From Jeongeupia naejangsanensis (lineage in GTDB: Bacteria > Pseudomonadota > Gammaproteobacteria > Burkholderiales > Chitinibacteraceae): a stretch of 64,000 nt of DNA. The position numbers and the translations under genes are program-made. Shown here in pieces: positions 36,508 through 45,409 of the stretch. Each line of letters starts with the position of its first letter. The first letter of the stretch is position 1. Location of the stretch: assembly GCF_016865585.1 (NCBI RefSeq), contig NZ_JAESND010000009.1, positions 62,001-126,000 on the forward strand. The letters run 5' to 3'. The notes below the pieces were generated by a model. It saw nothing but the letters and a program-made list of their open reading frames with translations, was not told the DNA's origin and made no database searches.

Positions 36508-37299
36508 ATGAAGACCACGATTACCACGCTGCAGAAAATGAAGCAGGACGGCCAGAAGATCGTCATGCTCACGTGTTACGACGCCAGTTTCGCCACGCTG
36601 ATGGACGAAGCCGGGGTCGATATCCTGCTGGTGGGCGATTCGCTCGGCAACGTGATCCAGGGGCAGACCAGCACGCTGCCGGTGACGATGGACCAGATGG
36701 TCTACCACACCCAGTGCGTTGCCCGCGGCAACCGCGAAGCGCTGGTGCTGGCCGACCTGCCGTTCGCCGCCTACCAGCAAAGCCCGCAGCAGGCGTATGA
36801 AAACGCCGCCAGGCTGATGGCCGCCGGCGCCGAAATGGTCAAGATCGAAGGCGGCATGGTGATGGTCGAGACCGTCGCCTTCCTCGCTGCCCGCGGGATT
36901 CCGGTGTGTGCGCACATCGGCCTGCAGCCGCAGTCGGTCAATGTCTACGGCGGCTTCAAGATCCAGGGCAAGACCCAGCACGAGGCCGAGGTGCTCAAGC
37001 GCGATGCGCTGGCGCTGCAGCAGGCCGGTGCGGCGATGGTGCTGATGGAAATGATCCCGGCCGATCTGGCCAAGACCGTGACCGAGTCGCTGTCGGTGCC
37101 GACCATCGGCATCGGTGCCGGCGTCGACGTCGACGGTCAGGTGCTGGTCGTCTACGACATGCTCGGCGTGTTCCCGGGCAAGAAGGCGCGCTTCGTGAAG
37201 AACTTCATGCACGGCGTCTCCAGCATCCAGGGCGCGTTCGAGTCCTATGTGCACGAGGTCCGTGCCGCGACCTTCCCGGCCGCCGAACACAGCTACTGA
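36508..37299 (+). CDS. panB: 3-methyl-2-oxobutanoate hydroxymethyltransferase
   Basis: A 263-residue enzyme that makes ketopantoate from ketoisovalerate and methylene-tetrahydrofolate. The Mg-binding [11 protein letters not shown], the KIEGG motif and [11 protein letters not shown] are canonical. It is separated from panC by two unrelated genes, where they are usually adjacent. Confidence 0.98.
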   Translation: MKTTITTLQKMKQDGQKIVMLTCYDASFATLMDEAGVDILLVGDSLGNVIQGQTSTLPVTMDQMVYHTQCVARGNREALVLADLPFAAYQQSPQQAYENAARLMAAGAEMVKIEGGMVMVETVAFLAARGIPVCAHIGLQPQSVNVYGGFKIQGKTQHEAEVLKRDALALQQAGAAMVLMEMIPADLAKTVTESLSVPTIGIGAGVDVDGQVLVVYDMLGVFPGKKARFVKNFMHGVSSIQGAFESYVHEVRAATFPAAEHSY

Positions 37300-37308
37300 G
37301 GCGGCGCG

Positions 37309-37899
37309 ATGGCCGAACGTCTCGACGCGATTTTCGCCTTCGCGCTGGAGCTGGAAAAGCTCAAGGGCATCCTGCGCCGGAACAAGCCGATCGGGCTGGA
37401 CCGGCGCGAGAACACCGCCGAGCACAGCTGGCAGATCGCCATGCTGGCGATGACGCTGGCGCCCGAAGCGGTCCGCCCGGTCAACGTCGACCGGGTGCTG
37501 AAGATGCTGCTGGTCCACGACATCCCCGAAATCGATGCCGGCGACGTGATGGTCTACGACGCGGCGCAGCGCCAGGCCGCCGAAGCGCTCGAGCTGGCCG
37601 GGGCCGAGCGCATTTTCGGCCTGCTGCCGGACGACACCGGCAAGGCGCTGTTCGCGCTGTGGCACGATTTCTCGCACGGCGACGATGACGACGCGCGCTT
37701 CGCCCGTGCCATCGACCGGGTGATGCCGATGCTGCAGAACCTCAACAACGGTGGCCAGAGCTGGCGCGAACACGGCATCCGCGTGTCGCAGGTGGTCGCG
37801 ATGAACCAGCCCAAGGTCGAGCCGGTGTTGCCCGGCGTCTGGGCGAAACTGCGCGCCGGTCTCGACGACGCCATCGCGCGCGGCGACCTGCAACCCTGA
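37309..37899 (+). CDS. HD-domain phosphohydrolase (YfbR/HDDC2-like)
   Basis: A 196-residue HD-domain protein. Metal-binding residues are visible: His in ENTAEHSWQ, the HD pair in LLVHDIPEID, and a late Asp in ARAIDRVMPM. The family includes 5'-deoxynucleotidases and other small-molecule phosphohydrolases. It starts 9 bp after panB, so it is in the same transcript; its substrate is unknown but could be a nucleotide or CoA-related phosphate. Confidence 0.9.
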   Translation: MAERLDAIFAFALELEKLKGILRRNKPIGLDRRENTAEHSWQIAMLAMTLAPEAVRPVNVDRVLKMLLVHDIPEIDAGDVMVYDAAQRQAAEALELAGAERIFGLLPDDTGKALFALWHDFSHGDDDDARFARAIDRVMPMLQNLNNGGQSWREHGIRVSQVVAMNQPKVEPVLPGVWAKLRAGLDDAIARGDLQP

Positions 37900-37912
37900 A
37901 CGGAGTGACGAA

Positions 37913-38512
37913 GTGAACGCAGCCCTTGATCTGTCGCCGTACCTGAACGCCAGCGAAGTCGTCGATTTCGACCACCTGGACGTCGCCGCACTGGCCGAGT
38001 CGCTGGCGGCGCCGACCCAGCTCGAAACCGCGCGCAACTGTTTCAACTGGGTGCGCGACCGGATCGAGCACTGCATCGATTTCAGCCGGGAAGAAGTGCC
38101 GGTATCGGCGTCCGACACGCTGGCGACCGGCACCGGCTTCTGTCACGCCAAGAGCCATCTGCTCGTGGCACTGTGGCGCGCCAACGGTCTGCCGGGCGGT
38201 TTCAGCTACCAGCGGCTGACCTGGGACGGCCCGATTCCGCCGTACTGCCTGCACGGCTTTGCCGCAGTCTGGCTCGACGGCCACGGCTGGTACCGCTGCG
38301 ACGCGCGCGGCAACAGCAAGCCCGGCATCGACTGCCAGTTCACGCCCGGCGCCGAAAACCTCGCGTATCCGGTGCAATACGCCGGTGAATGCACATATCA
38401 AGAAGTCTGGGCCGAACCGTGGCCCGAACTCGTCGACCGGCTGCAAGCGTGCGACAGCGTCTCGCAGTACCGCGCCCGGCCGATCGACCTGAATCCGCCT
38501 GTCTCCGAGTGA
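37913..38512 (+). CDS. Transglutaminase-like (papain-fold) protein
   Basis: A 199-residue protein with a transglutaminase-like domain. The triad is seen as Cys in [12 protein letters not shown], His in [12 protein letters not shown] and Asp in WYRCDARGN. Bacterial members are often proteases or amidases of unknown target. Start is GTG 37913 with GGAG seven bases before it. It lies between panB and panC with spacings of 13 and 5 bp, so it is surely cotranscribed with pantothenate synthesis. Confidence 0.9.
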   Translation: MNAALDLSPYLNASEVVDFDHLDVAALAESLAAPTQLETARNCFNWVRDRIEHCIDFSREEVPVSASDTLATGTGFCHAKSHLLVALWRANGLPGGFSYQRLTWDGPIPPYCLHGFAAVWLDGHGWYRCDARGNSKPGIDCQFTPGAENLAYPVQYAGECTYQEVWAEPWPELVDRLQACDSVSQYRARPIDLNPPVSE

Positions 38513-38517
38513 ACGAC

Positions 38518-39354
38518 ATGAAAATCATCCACACGATCAAAGAACTGCGCGAATGGCGCAAAACCGCCGGCACCGTCGCCTTCGTGCCGACGATGGGCAA
38601 CCTGCACGCCGGCCACATGGCGCTGGTGCGCGAAGCCCGCGAGCGCGCGCAGTCGGTGGTCGTCAGCATCTTCGTCAACCGGCTGCAGTTCGGCCAGGGC
38701 GAGGACTTCGACCGCTATCCGCGCACGCTGAGCCACGACGCGTCGCTGATCGAGCACGAATGCCCGCACGCCGTGGTGTTCGCGCCGGACGAGAAAGAGC
38801 TGTATCCGCACGTGATCCAGCAGTACAAGGTCGAACCGCCTGCGCTGCAGGACGAGCTCTGTGGCGCGTTCCGCCCGGGGCATTTCCGCGGTGTCGCCAC
38901 CGTGGTGAGCAAGCTGTTCAACATCGTCCAGCCGACCGTGGCCTGTTTCGGCAAGAAGGACTACCAGCAGCTGTTCATCCTGCAGCAGATGGTCGAAGAG
39001 CTGAACATGCCGATCGACGTCGTCCCGGTCGACACGGGCCGTGCCGGTGACGGGCTGGCGCTGTCGTCGCGCAACAGCTATCTGTCGGAAGCCGAGCGCG
39101 CCGAAGCGCCGCGGCTCTATCACCACCTGACGCGGATGCGTGACGCGATCGCGTCGGGCGAGCGGGATTTCGCCCGGCTGGCCGAGGAAACGATCGAGGA
39201 TCTGGTCCGCCACGGCTGGGTCGTCGACTACGTCGAAACCCGCAACGCCCGGACGCTGAAGCCGGCGGTGCACACCGACCATGCGCTGGTGATCCTGCTG
39301 GCGGCGCGGATCGGCTCGACACGACTGATCGACAATATCGAAATCCAGTGCTGA
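38518..39354 (+). CDS. panC: Pantothenate synthetase
   Basis: A 278-residue ATP-dependent ligase joining pantoate and beta-alanine. The adenylate motif [13 protein letters not shown] (HxGH), [12 protein letters not shown] and the SSRNSYLS motif are all present. ATG 38518 is 5 bp after the upstream TGA. A strong terminator follows. Confidence 0.98.
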   Translation: MKIIHTIKELREWRKTAGTVAFVPTMGNLHAGHMALVREARERAQSVVVSIFVNRLQFGQGEDFDRYPRTLSHDASLIEHECPHAVVFAPDEKELYPHVIQQYKVEPPALQDELCGAFRPGHFRGVATVVSKLFNIVQPTVACFGKKDYQQLFILQQMVEELNMPIDVVPVDTGRAGDGLALSSRNSYLSEAERAEAPRLYHHLTRMRDAIASGERDFARLAEETIEDLVRHGWVVDYVETRNARTLKPAVHTDHALVILLAARIGSTRLIDNIEIQC

Positions 39355-39393
39355 GCGTTTGCCGCGGCTGCGGAGAATGAACGCGCTGAAATG

Positions 39394-39426
39394 AAAGAAG
39401 GCTCCTGCGGGAGCCTTCTTTCTTTG
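39394..39426 (+). terminator. Rho-independent terminator of the pan operon
   Basis: AAAGAAGGCTCC-TGCG-GGAGCCTTCTTT: a 12-bp stem, 4-base loop, and T-rich tail, 40 bp after panC. It marks the boundary to the lower-GC patch. Confidence 0.9.
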
Positions 39427-39487
39427 GGTTGCTGCCAAACAGGGAATGATGCCCCAGCTGCCGTTACATGTCCTGGCGGCTGACCGG

Positions 39488-40006
39488 CTACGTACGAACG
39501 ACCGTTGCCGATGCCAGCTCTTGCTCGTTTGGCGCTTGGAACATGCTCTCGGCGAAAGCGAACATCGCCGGCGTGATGGCGACTGCATAGGTCTGGCCTC
39601 GCTCGGCATTCCGGTGTTCGACACGCTTCTGGCGCACGGCCTGTTCCGCCATGACGTAGTGCAACCGGGCCTGAACGTTCTGGTTCGACGCAAAAGCGTA
39701 CGCGGTGTCTCGCCGGGCCTGGCGGATGAAGCCGAGGTCAAGAATCACCACGCCACCGGCTGACAGGATGTGCGAACTTGTTTCGTAGATCATCGATTCG
39801 CAACGATCAACACGATCCGAAAACCATGAAGGGTTCATCGTCTTGAGGTCGACCTCCGGATTCAGGTCGGGCTGAAAGAGCTTGGCCATCCATTGGTCAA
39901 TGGAAAACACGACGCCGTTCGACTGCTCGGCCAATTGGTACGAATAGCTTGTTTTCCCTGCGCCAACAGGGCCGCATACCAGGTGAAGGCGATGATGATC
40001 GTTCAT
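39488..40006 (-). CDS. P-loop kinase/ATPase (zeta-toxin-like AAA)
   Basis: A 172-residue P-loop protein. The Walker A motif is CGPVGAGKTSYSYQLA near the N-terminus; IDQWMAKLF follows as a lid-like element and VVILDLGFIRQARRD resembles the Walker B/DLGF of small-molecule and zeta-type kinases. The family includes phosphotransferases of sugar nucleotides and antibiotics. No antitoxin gene is evident beside it. It lies in a lower-GC patch and is probably acquired. Confidence 0.85.
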   Translation of the reverse strand: MNDHHRLHLVCGPVGAGKTSYSYQLAEQSNGVVFSIDQWMAKLFQPDLNPEVDLKTMNPSWFSDRVDRCESMIYETSSHILSAGGVVILDLGFIRQARRDTAYAFASNQNVQARLHYVMAEQAVRQKRVEHRNAERGQTYAVAITPAMFAFAESMFQAPNEQELASATVVRT

Positions 40007-40073
40007 GGTTTCCTCTGCTTGCTGGCAGTTGTTCCCGAGACGCGAGCTTGATGTTTCAAGATGACAGGCCGAT

Positions 40074-40661
40074 TTAAACCGGTCCCGACTGGGCGAAGCA
40101 TCCGGCCGGGAGCAGACTCTCTGCGGAATCCCATACCTGAATTTCGACATAGAGTTCGAAATCCGTTTCCCAGTATTTTTCATACGGAACCAGATGGTCG
40201 TTGGCCGGCAGACCGAAGCGATCCAGCATCTGTTCCAGCTCGCCAAGCAGGAAAACCTGGTTGTAGTACGGCTTGTCGGGCCGGCTCACGGTCATGAAGC
40301 TGTCGGGGAAGGTGAGCGACGTCGTTTCCGGATCGAGGCGCGACAGGGGAATCCGGATTTCGTGATGCAGCTCGTTGAGCCCCTTGAACCATGGCGACGC
40401 GCCGAGCGTGAGATAAACCGGATAGTCGCGCGCGGGTTTGCCGCCCCGCTCAATGAACAGCGCCCGTAGCCTGTCTTCGGTGAATTTTCGTCTTTGAATG
40501 TATTCACGCCCGAACCGCCGACGGTAGCCGGGTTCTCTTTGATGCCGGGTCAACAACTCATGGAAAACCGGATTGTCATCGCCGCCAGGAAGATCGGAAA
40601 GGGTCTTGAACGGGCCGTTTTCCGGAAGATAGTAGTGTGATGCAAACGAAGGAATATTCAT
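40074..40661 (-). CDS. Hypothetical protein
   Basis: A 195-residue protein of unknown function. No signal peptide or membrane helix. Conserved-looking blocks are YLPENGPFK, PVYLTLGASPWF and FPDSFMTV, suggesting a compact alpha+beta domain. GGAG eight bases before ATG 40661 supports this start over ATG 40682, which has no Shine-Dalgarno. Base composition is lower in GC than the surrounding operons, like the two other genes of this patch. Confidence 0.65.
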   Translation of the reverse strand: MNIPSFASHYYLPENGPFKTLSDLPGGDDNPVFHELLTRHQREPGYRRRFGREYIQRRKFTEDRLRALFIERGGKPARDYPVYLTLGASPWFKGLNELHHEIRIPLSRLDPETTSLTFPDSFMTVSRPDKPYYNQVFLLGELEQMLDRFGLPANDHLVPYEKYWETDFELYVEIQVWDSAESLLPAGCFAQSGPV

Positions 40662-40757
40662 TGCAGCATTCTCCGGCGTCATGGCGACTAATAATCAATT
40701 AGCGTCAATTTGCGAGGCAACTTCGGTTTGTGCGAATTGTTGGCTCACGCCGTGTTG

Positions 40758-41078
40758 TTAGCCAAGAATATCTGCGCCTCTATAACCCTCCGGTACGCCT
40801 TGAACCAGAAATACTTCTCCCTCCGTATGTTCGGTACGCAGAGGGCGAATTGCCTTGTAGGCATCGGATTCGTACCAGCTTTGGGCCTGCGCCATGGAGG
40901 GAAACTCAATGACAACCAGGTCACTGGACCATGCACCTTCAAGCGGTTGATAGGGACCGCCATGTACACGGTACTTGCCAGAGAAAGGGGCCAACGTGTC
41001 GTCGATACGTTGCAAGTACTCCTTGATCTCGTCACCAAACCGGGTTTCACGTATCACGGCAACAGCATAAGCAGGCAT
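40758..41078 (-). CDS. DUF1330 family protein
   Basis: A 106-residue protein of the DUF1330 family (ferredoxin-like dimeric barrel). YAVAVIRET, the KYRVHGGPYQPLEG centre and MAQAQSWYESDAYKAIRPLR are typical. Function is unknown in the family. The ATG at 41078 has GGAG six bases upstream and is preferred over a TTG at 41090. It lies in the lower-GC patch. Confidence 0.85.
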   Translation of the reverse strand: MPAYAVAVIRETRFGDEIKEYLQRIDDTLAPFSGKYRVHGGPYQPLEGAWSSDLVVIEFPSMAQAQSWYESDAYKAIRPLRTEHTEGEVFLVQGVPEGYRGADILG

Positions 41079-41229
41079 TGATTGCTCCAAAGCATACTTG
41101 AATGTATCTGGCGATTTAGCAATTAAGCTGGCAGGCTTGAAAAACCTTAGATTACATAATTAATTGTCTATGCGTAATGTACGCTAAAAGTATCTCGACC
41201 TTTTTTGCCTGAATTGCCGAGTCATTGCT

Positions 41230-41856
41230 TTACCGCCTTGCCAGCGCCAGCATCCCGCCAACGGCAAAAAACGCCGTGCCGCAGAAGCGGTTGAAGCTGC
41301 GGATCCGGCCGGGACGGTGCAGCCAGGCGGCGAGGCGCGTGCCGCCGGCGGCGTAGGCAACCTGCCAGCCGGCCTCGATCACGAAGAAGGTCAGCAGCAG
41401 CAGCGCCCATTGCGGACCCTGCGCCAGCTTCGGATCGACGAACTGCGGCAGGAAGGCGGCGGCGAACAGGATGGCCTTGGGGTTCGACAGTGCGACCGTC
41501 AGCCCGAGCCGGTAGCGTGCCCACGCCGAATCGCCACGGATGTTCGGTTCCTCGAGCGTGTCGCCGGCGCGCCAGCACTGGATGCCCAGATAGATCAGGT
41601 AGGCGGCGCCGACGAGCTTGAGCAGCAGGAACAGCTTGGCGGAGGCGGCGAGAATGGCGGCAAGTCCGAACGCCGACAGCGTGAACAGCAGCGCCAGCCC
41701 GGTCAGCGCGCCAGCCATGGTCGACAGCGTCGGCTGCCAGCCATAACGGGTGCCGTGGCTGAGCATCAGCAGCATGTTCGGCCCCGGCGTGCCGGAGATG
41801 AAGAACGTTGTCGCAACGAAGGCAAGCCAGAGTTCGAGGTGCATGGTGTCGGGCAT
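41230..41856 (-). CDS. LysE family amino-acid exporter
   Basis: A 208-residue inner-membrane protein with about six helices. The PGPNMLLMLSHGTRYG motif near the N-terminus and the LSNPKAILFAAAFLPQF motif mark the LysE/RhtB family. It exports amino acids such as lysine, threonine or homoserine lactone; the specific substrate is unknown. GC content returns to the chromosomal average here. Confidence 0.93.
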   Translation of the reverse strand: MPDTMHLELWLAFVATTFFISGTPGPNMLLMLSHGTRYGWQPTLSTMAGALTGLALLFTLSAFGLAAILAASAKLFLLLKLVGAAYLIYLGIQCWRAGDTLEEPNIRGDSAWARYRLGLTVALSNPKAILFAAAFLPQFVDPKLAQGPQWALLLLTFFVIEAGWQVAYAAGGTRLAAWLHRPGRIRSFNRFCGTAFFAVGGMLALARR

Positions 41857-41947
41857 GGGGCGTGGTCAAGGTGTCCAGCCTAGGCGGCAGTGCTCTGTCG
41901 CGATAGTGGCAATCCGCCGGATGGGGGCGGGTTACAGTTCCGCCAAT

Positions 41948-41978
41948 GAAAAAGGGCAGCCCGCCGGGCTGCCCTTTG
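41948..41978 (-). terminator. Rho-independent terminator of ridA
   Basis: On the minus strand AAGGGCAGCCCG-G-CGGGCTGCCCTT is followed by a run of Ts. It lies 17 bp beyond the ridA stop. Confidence 0.88.
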
Positions 41979-41994
41979 CCGTGACCGGCGTGGC

Positions 41995-42378
41995 TTACTG
42001 TGCCAGCACCAGCACGCCGTCGGCTTCGACCAGCGCACCCTTGGGCAGTGCGGCGGCCTGGATGGCGGCGCGGGCCGGGAACGGTGCGCTGAAGTAGTCG
42101 CCCATGATTTCGTTGAGCTTGGCGAAGTTGGCCAGATCGGTGACGAACACGCCGAGTTTGACGATGTCGCCGAGGTCGCCGCCGGCAGCCTGACACACCG
42201 CCCGCAGGTTCTTGAATACCTGATGGCATTGCGCTTCGAAGCCGTCGACCAGGGCGCCGCTCTGCGGGTCGAGGCCGATCTGGCCCGACAGGTAGACGGT
42301 ATCGCCGACCTTGACGGCCTGCGAGTAGGTACCGACGGCGGCCGGCGCATGATCGCTGTGGATGATGGTCTTGCTCAT
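41995..42378 (-). CDS. ridA: RidA family enamine/imine deaminase
   Basis: A 127-residue RidA/YER057c protein. It hydrolyses reactive 2-aminoacrylate-type imines. The key Arg is in [19 protein letters not shown] and the Glu/Tyr elements are in [23 protein letters not shown] 42378 gives a standard length; the open frame continues upstream without a good start. It is a single gene with its own terminator. Confidence 0.95.
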   Translation of the reverse strand: MSKTIIHSDHAPAAVGTYSQAVKVGDTVYLSGQIGLDPQSGALVDGFEAQCHQVFKNLRAVCQAAGGDLGDIVKLGVFVTDLANFAKLNEIMGDYFSAPFPARAAIQAAALPKGALVEADGVLVLAQ

Positions 42379-42572
42379 GAGGCGTTTTCCGGTGGCGTTG
42401 TAGAGGCCGCTATTGTAGCGACGATTGCGCCCCCGGCGCCGATATCTGCCGGTCATCGGCCCGGCATCCATTGATTTGGCATATCCCGCTTGCGTCGCGC
42501 GGAATGGCGAACTCTAAAGAGGAAAGATGCGCCTTCGGCGTGTCCTTACTGACTCTCTTGAAGGAGTACGTC

Positions 42573-42875
42573 ATGCAGACGGTTCTTCGCCACCGGGCCG
42601 CGCTCGTCGTTGCGGCCGCCACCCTGACTTTGCTCGGCGGTTGTGCGAGCGACAGCGCGCTCAAGGCCGCTGTCGACAAGGCTCAGGCGACCGCTGATCA
42701 GGCGCTCGCCAAGGCCAATGCCAATGCTGCCACCGCGAACAACGCGGCAGCCATGGCGCAGCAGGCCAACCAGAAGTCCGACCAGGCCCTGGCCGAGGCG
42801 AAAGCGGCACGGCAGGAAGCCGCCGCCGCCAACGAAAAGGTCGATCGGGCGTTCAAGAAATCGATGATGAAATGA
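42573..42875 (+). CDS. Alanine-zipper outer-membrane lipoprotein (Lpp/OprI-like)
   Basis: A 100-residue lipoprotein. The signal peptide ends in the lipobox LLGGC; mature residues 25-85 form an alanine-rich coiled coil with heptads of Ala and Gln/Lys (many A-x-x-A-x-x-A repeats). The protein ends in KKSMMK, with a C-terminal Lys as in Braun's lipoprotein, where that Lys is covalently linked to peptidoglycan by L,D-transpeptidases. AAGGAG lies before the ATG. Two L,D-transpeptidase genes follow within 650 bp. Confidence 0.9.
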   Translation: MQTVLRHRAALVVAAATLTLLGGCASDSALKAAVDKAQATADQALAKANANAATANNAAAMAQQANQKSDQALAEAKAARQEAAAANEKVDRAFKKSMMK

Positions 42876-42937
42876 CGGGTGACGCGGGGCGCGCCACCGT
42901 GCGTCCCGCTGGCGACCGCAGCTGCTGGGTTGCCGGG

Positions 42938-43480
42938 TCAGCGGATTTCGATCCGCATGCCGACGTCGGCCCACTCGCCGAAGGCGGCCAGTGCATCGTT
43001 GTCCAGCGCCACGCAGCCGTCGGTCCAGTTGAACGAACGGTGAATGTCCAGGTTGCCGAGGCCGACGCCGTGAATGCCGATCCAGCCACCGAGAATGGAG
43101 CGCTGGACCGCACGCTGACTGGCGTCATTCTGCGCCACGATCAGGTCGCGGGTGGCGGCGGAGAGCCGTCCGTCGCGGAACGCCTGCTCGGCTTGCGCGG
43201 TCAGAGGGTAATCCAGCTCGTAAAAGGTGACGAAGCGATGCGACTTGCGAATCGCCCGGATTCGATAGTGGCCGCGGGGCGTCGTGTTGTCGCCGCGGTA
43301 ATGCACGTCGGACACGCCGCCGCTGCCGAGGGCGACGTGATCGACCGTGAGCAGCGCCACGCCCGAGGTCGAAAAAACGGTCAGCGTCTGCGCGCCGGTA
43401 TCGACCAGCGCCCAGGGCTCGGCAAAGGCGCTCAGGCTGGCGAGCAACAGCACGGGCAACAACAGACGGATGCGCATCAT
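42938..43480 (-). CDS. L,D-transpeptidase (YkuD) with signal peptide
   Basis: A 180-residue periplasmic enzyme. A signal peptide (MMRIRLLLPVLLLASLSAFA) leads to a YkuD domain. The catalytic Cys is C156 in NWTDGCVAL, with the partner His in IGIHGVGLGNLD; the usual SHGC is changed to TDGC, as in a divergent subfamily. It may crosslink peptidoglycan or attach lipoproteins. It diverges from the next L,D-transpeptidase with only about 27 bp between starts. Confidence 0.88.
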   Translation of the reverse strand: MMRIRLLLPVLLLASLSAFAEPWALVDTGAQTLTVFSTSGVALLTVDHVALGSGGVSDVHYRGDNTTPRGHYRIRAIRKSHRFVTFYELDYPLTAQAEQAFRDGRLSAATRDLIVAQNDASQRAVQRSILGGWIGIHGVGLGNLDIHRSFNWTDGCVALDNDALAAFGEWADVGMRIEIR

Positions 43481-43507
43481 CGGACTCCGCGGCAGGCGCC
43501 CGGGGGC

Positions 43508-44560
43508 GTGCTCGGAGCACTCGCCGGGGCGGCCATGCTGGTTTCGACCATTGCCGGTGCGGCAACGTTCGCTTTACCCAAGGATGGCAGCACCGTGGTC
43601 GGTGAAGTCAAGGTCGTCGTGCCGACACCCGACAATACGCTGCTCGACCTGATGCGCCATTTCGATCTGGGTTACGACGAAATCACCAGCGCCAACCCCA
43701 GGGTATCGGTGTGGACACCGAAGGCGAACACCCGGGTGGTGATTCCGACCCGGTTCATCCTGCCGCCCAAACCGTGGGAAGGCATCGTCGTCAACATTCC
43801 GCAGCGGCGGATGTACTACTTCCCGGTGCCGAAGAAAGGCCAGCCGGCGCAGGTGATCACCTATCCGATCAGCATTGCCCGCGAGGGCTGGTCGACCCCG
43901 TTGGGCACCAGCAAGGTCACCGCCAAATACCGCGATCCGGGCTGGTTCGTTCCCAAGAGCATCCGCGACGAACACCGCGAGGAAGAGGGCGTCGAGCTGC
44001 CCGAGTATTTTCCGCCCGGCCCCGACAATCCGATGGGCATGCTGGCGATGCGTACCGGCTGGCCGGGCATCTACCTGCATGCGACCAACCGGCCGTGGGG
44101 CATCGGCATGCGCACCAGCCACGGCTGCATGCACCTGTATCCGGAAGACGCCGCCGAGCTGTTTCCGCAACTGAAGGTCGGCACGCCGTTCCGGGTGATC
44201 AATCAGCCGGTGCTGGTCGGCGACGCCGGCGGGCAGGTCTGGATGGCGAGCTATGACGGTGTCGCCGAGTATCCGGATCAGCCGGCGCCGGCGACGCTGG
44301 CAGCCAGCCTGCTCGACCAGCGCATCATGGAAGCGGTACTGGCCGGCCAACCGCTGGATCAGGACCGGGTGCGCAAGCTGCTGGCGGACCCCAGCGCGAT
44401 ACCGCAGTCCCTGAATGCCGACAGTCCGGCGCTGTCCACCGCGCTGGCGGCACTGCCGGCCGAATCATACGCGTTTGCGCCCTATGGCATTGATGCCAAC
44501 GATGCATCGTTGCCGGAGCCGCGCCAGCATCGCGACGATGCTGCGTCGGTTGCGCCGTGA
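43508..44560 (+). CDS. L,D-transpeptidase with LysM-like N-terminal domain
   Basis: A secreted protein of about 350 residues. GTG 43508 gives the signal peptide LGALAGAAMLVSTIAGAATFA; ATG 43535 would shorten it and is the alternative. A LysM-like domain follows (LLDLMRHFDLGYDEITSANP). The YkuD domain has the canonical TSHGCMHLYP with Cys near residue 207 and His in IYLHATNRPWGIG. Type and length resemble ErfK/YbiS-family enzymes, which attach Braun lipoprotein. The C-terminal tail is Ala/Pro-rich. Confidence 0.9.
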   Translation: MLGALAGAAMLVSTIAGAATFALPKDGSTVVGEVKVVVPTPDNTLLDLMRHFDLGYDEITSANPRVSVWTPKANTRVVIPTRFILPPKPWEGIVVNIPQRRMYYFPVPKKGQPAQVITYPISIAREGWSTPLGTSKVTAKYRDPGWFVPKSIRDEHREEEGVELPEYFPPGPDNPMGMLAMRTGWPGIYLHATNRPWGIGMRTSHGCMHLYPEDAAELFPQLKVGTPFRVINQPVLVGDAGGQVWMASYDGVAEYPDQPAPATLAASLLDQRIMEAVLAGQPLDQDRVRKLLADPSAIPQSLNADSPALSTALAALPAESYAFAPYGIDANDASLPEPRQHRDDAASVAP

Positions 44561-44567
44561 GCCAGGC

Positions 44568-44981
44568 TCAGCGGCCCAGTTCGCCGGCGCGCTCGGGCTG
44601 ATACACGACGTCGAGGATCGTGACGCTGGTCGTGCCGCCACCGGGTGCCGGCCAGCTGATCTGCTGGCCGACCGACAGGCCCAGCAGCGCGCTGCCGACC
44701 GGTGCGGTGATCGAAATCTGGTCGGCCGCGCCGTTCAGGTCCTTCGGGTAACAGAGCGTCAACTCGAAGGGCTGACCCGAGCCGGCGATGTCGAAGCGCA
44801 CGCGCGAGCGCATCGTCACCACGTCGGCAGGCATGTCTTCCGGTTCGAGCAGCGTTGCCCGGTCGAGTTCGGCACGCAGTGCAGCCGCACCCGGAAAGGC
44901 GCTGGCGGGCAGCGTGTCGATCAGTTCGTACAGTCGATCGGCGTCGAGCGACGACACCGTAATCGGGGGCAATGCGGACAT
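44568..44981 (-). CDS. rnk: Rnk-type transcription-factor-like GreA C-domain protein
   Basis: A 137-residue protein with a short helical N-terminus and a GreA/GreB C-terminal domain: VRFDIAGSGQPFELTLCYPKD then ISITAPVGSALLGLSVGQQI. Rnk-family proteins bind RNA polymerase but lack a cleavage-active coiled coil, and were first noted as regulators of nucleoside diphosphate kinase. It is convergent to the L,D-transpeptidase and is a single gene. Confidence 0.9.
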   Translation of the reverse strand: MSALPPITVSSLDADRLYELIDTLPASAFPGAAALRAELDRATLLEPEDMPADVVTMRSRVRFDIAGSGQPFELTLCYPKDLNGAADQISITAPVGSALLGLSVGQQISWPAPGGGTTSVTILDVVYQPERAGELGR

Positions 44982-45164
44982 GGGAAAGCCTCATCGGGTT
45001 GCATGAAGTCCATTAGACCGATTTGCCGGCCATTGTTCCCTGTCCGGGCGCAAGAACCGGTGGGTGCGCATGGTGCGTGGCCGTGCGGGAAGGCCGCAGC
45101 TGCCCGTATCGCGACGATTTTGTTAACATCTGAATCGTCGTGACACAGGTCGCGACACAATGCG

Positions 45165-45311
45165 TCTTCAGGGCGGGGCGAAATTCCCCACCGGCGGTAG
45201 GGCTCCATCTGGCAACAGGGGGGCCAAGCCCGCGAGCGCCTGCGCAAGCAGGGTCAGCAGATCCGGTCCGATTCCGGAGCCGACGGTCACAGTCCGGATG
45301 AGAGAAGACCA
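45165..45311 (+). ncRNA. FMN riboswitch (RFN element)
   Basis: The conserved RFN strings are present in order: CTTCAGGGCGGGG then GAAATTCCCCACCGGCGGTA, AGCCCGCGAGCG, GGTCAGCAGATCCGGT, TTCCGGAGCCGACGGT and CACAGTCCGGATGAGAGAAG. It lies 98 bp before the ribB ATG. A GC-rich segment after it (45336-45380) with ACCCGG-TTCC-GGGT could form the expression platform. FMN binding should repress ribB. Confidence 0.95.
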
Positions 45312-45409
45312 GGTGAGTCCGCATGCCGAAGGGCAGGCGGGCGGCCGTCTCCGACCCGGTTCCGGGTTGGCCCTGAACGCTTTCGCCAATTCTGCGGAGC
45401 GTTTCCCCG

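Noticed and set aside
39488..40006. Toxin-antitoxin system (zeta toxin)
   Set aside because: The kinase has a P-loop similar to zeta toxins, but no small antitoxin gene is adjacent and the downstream gene is unrelated.
40690..40770. attC-like or integron-cassette boundary near the DUF1330 gene
   Set aside because: Repeats such as GTTGTTAGCC and AACAATTCG resemble parts of attC sites, but no complete GTTRRRY pair or integrase was found and other gene ends lack such sites.
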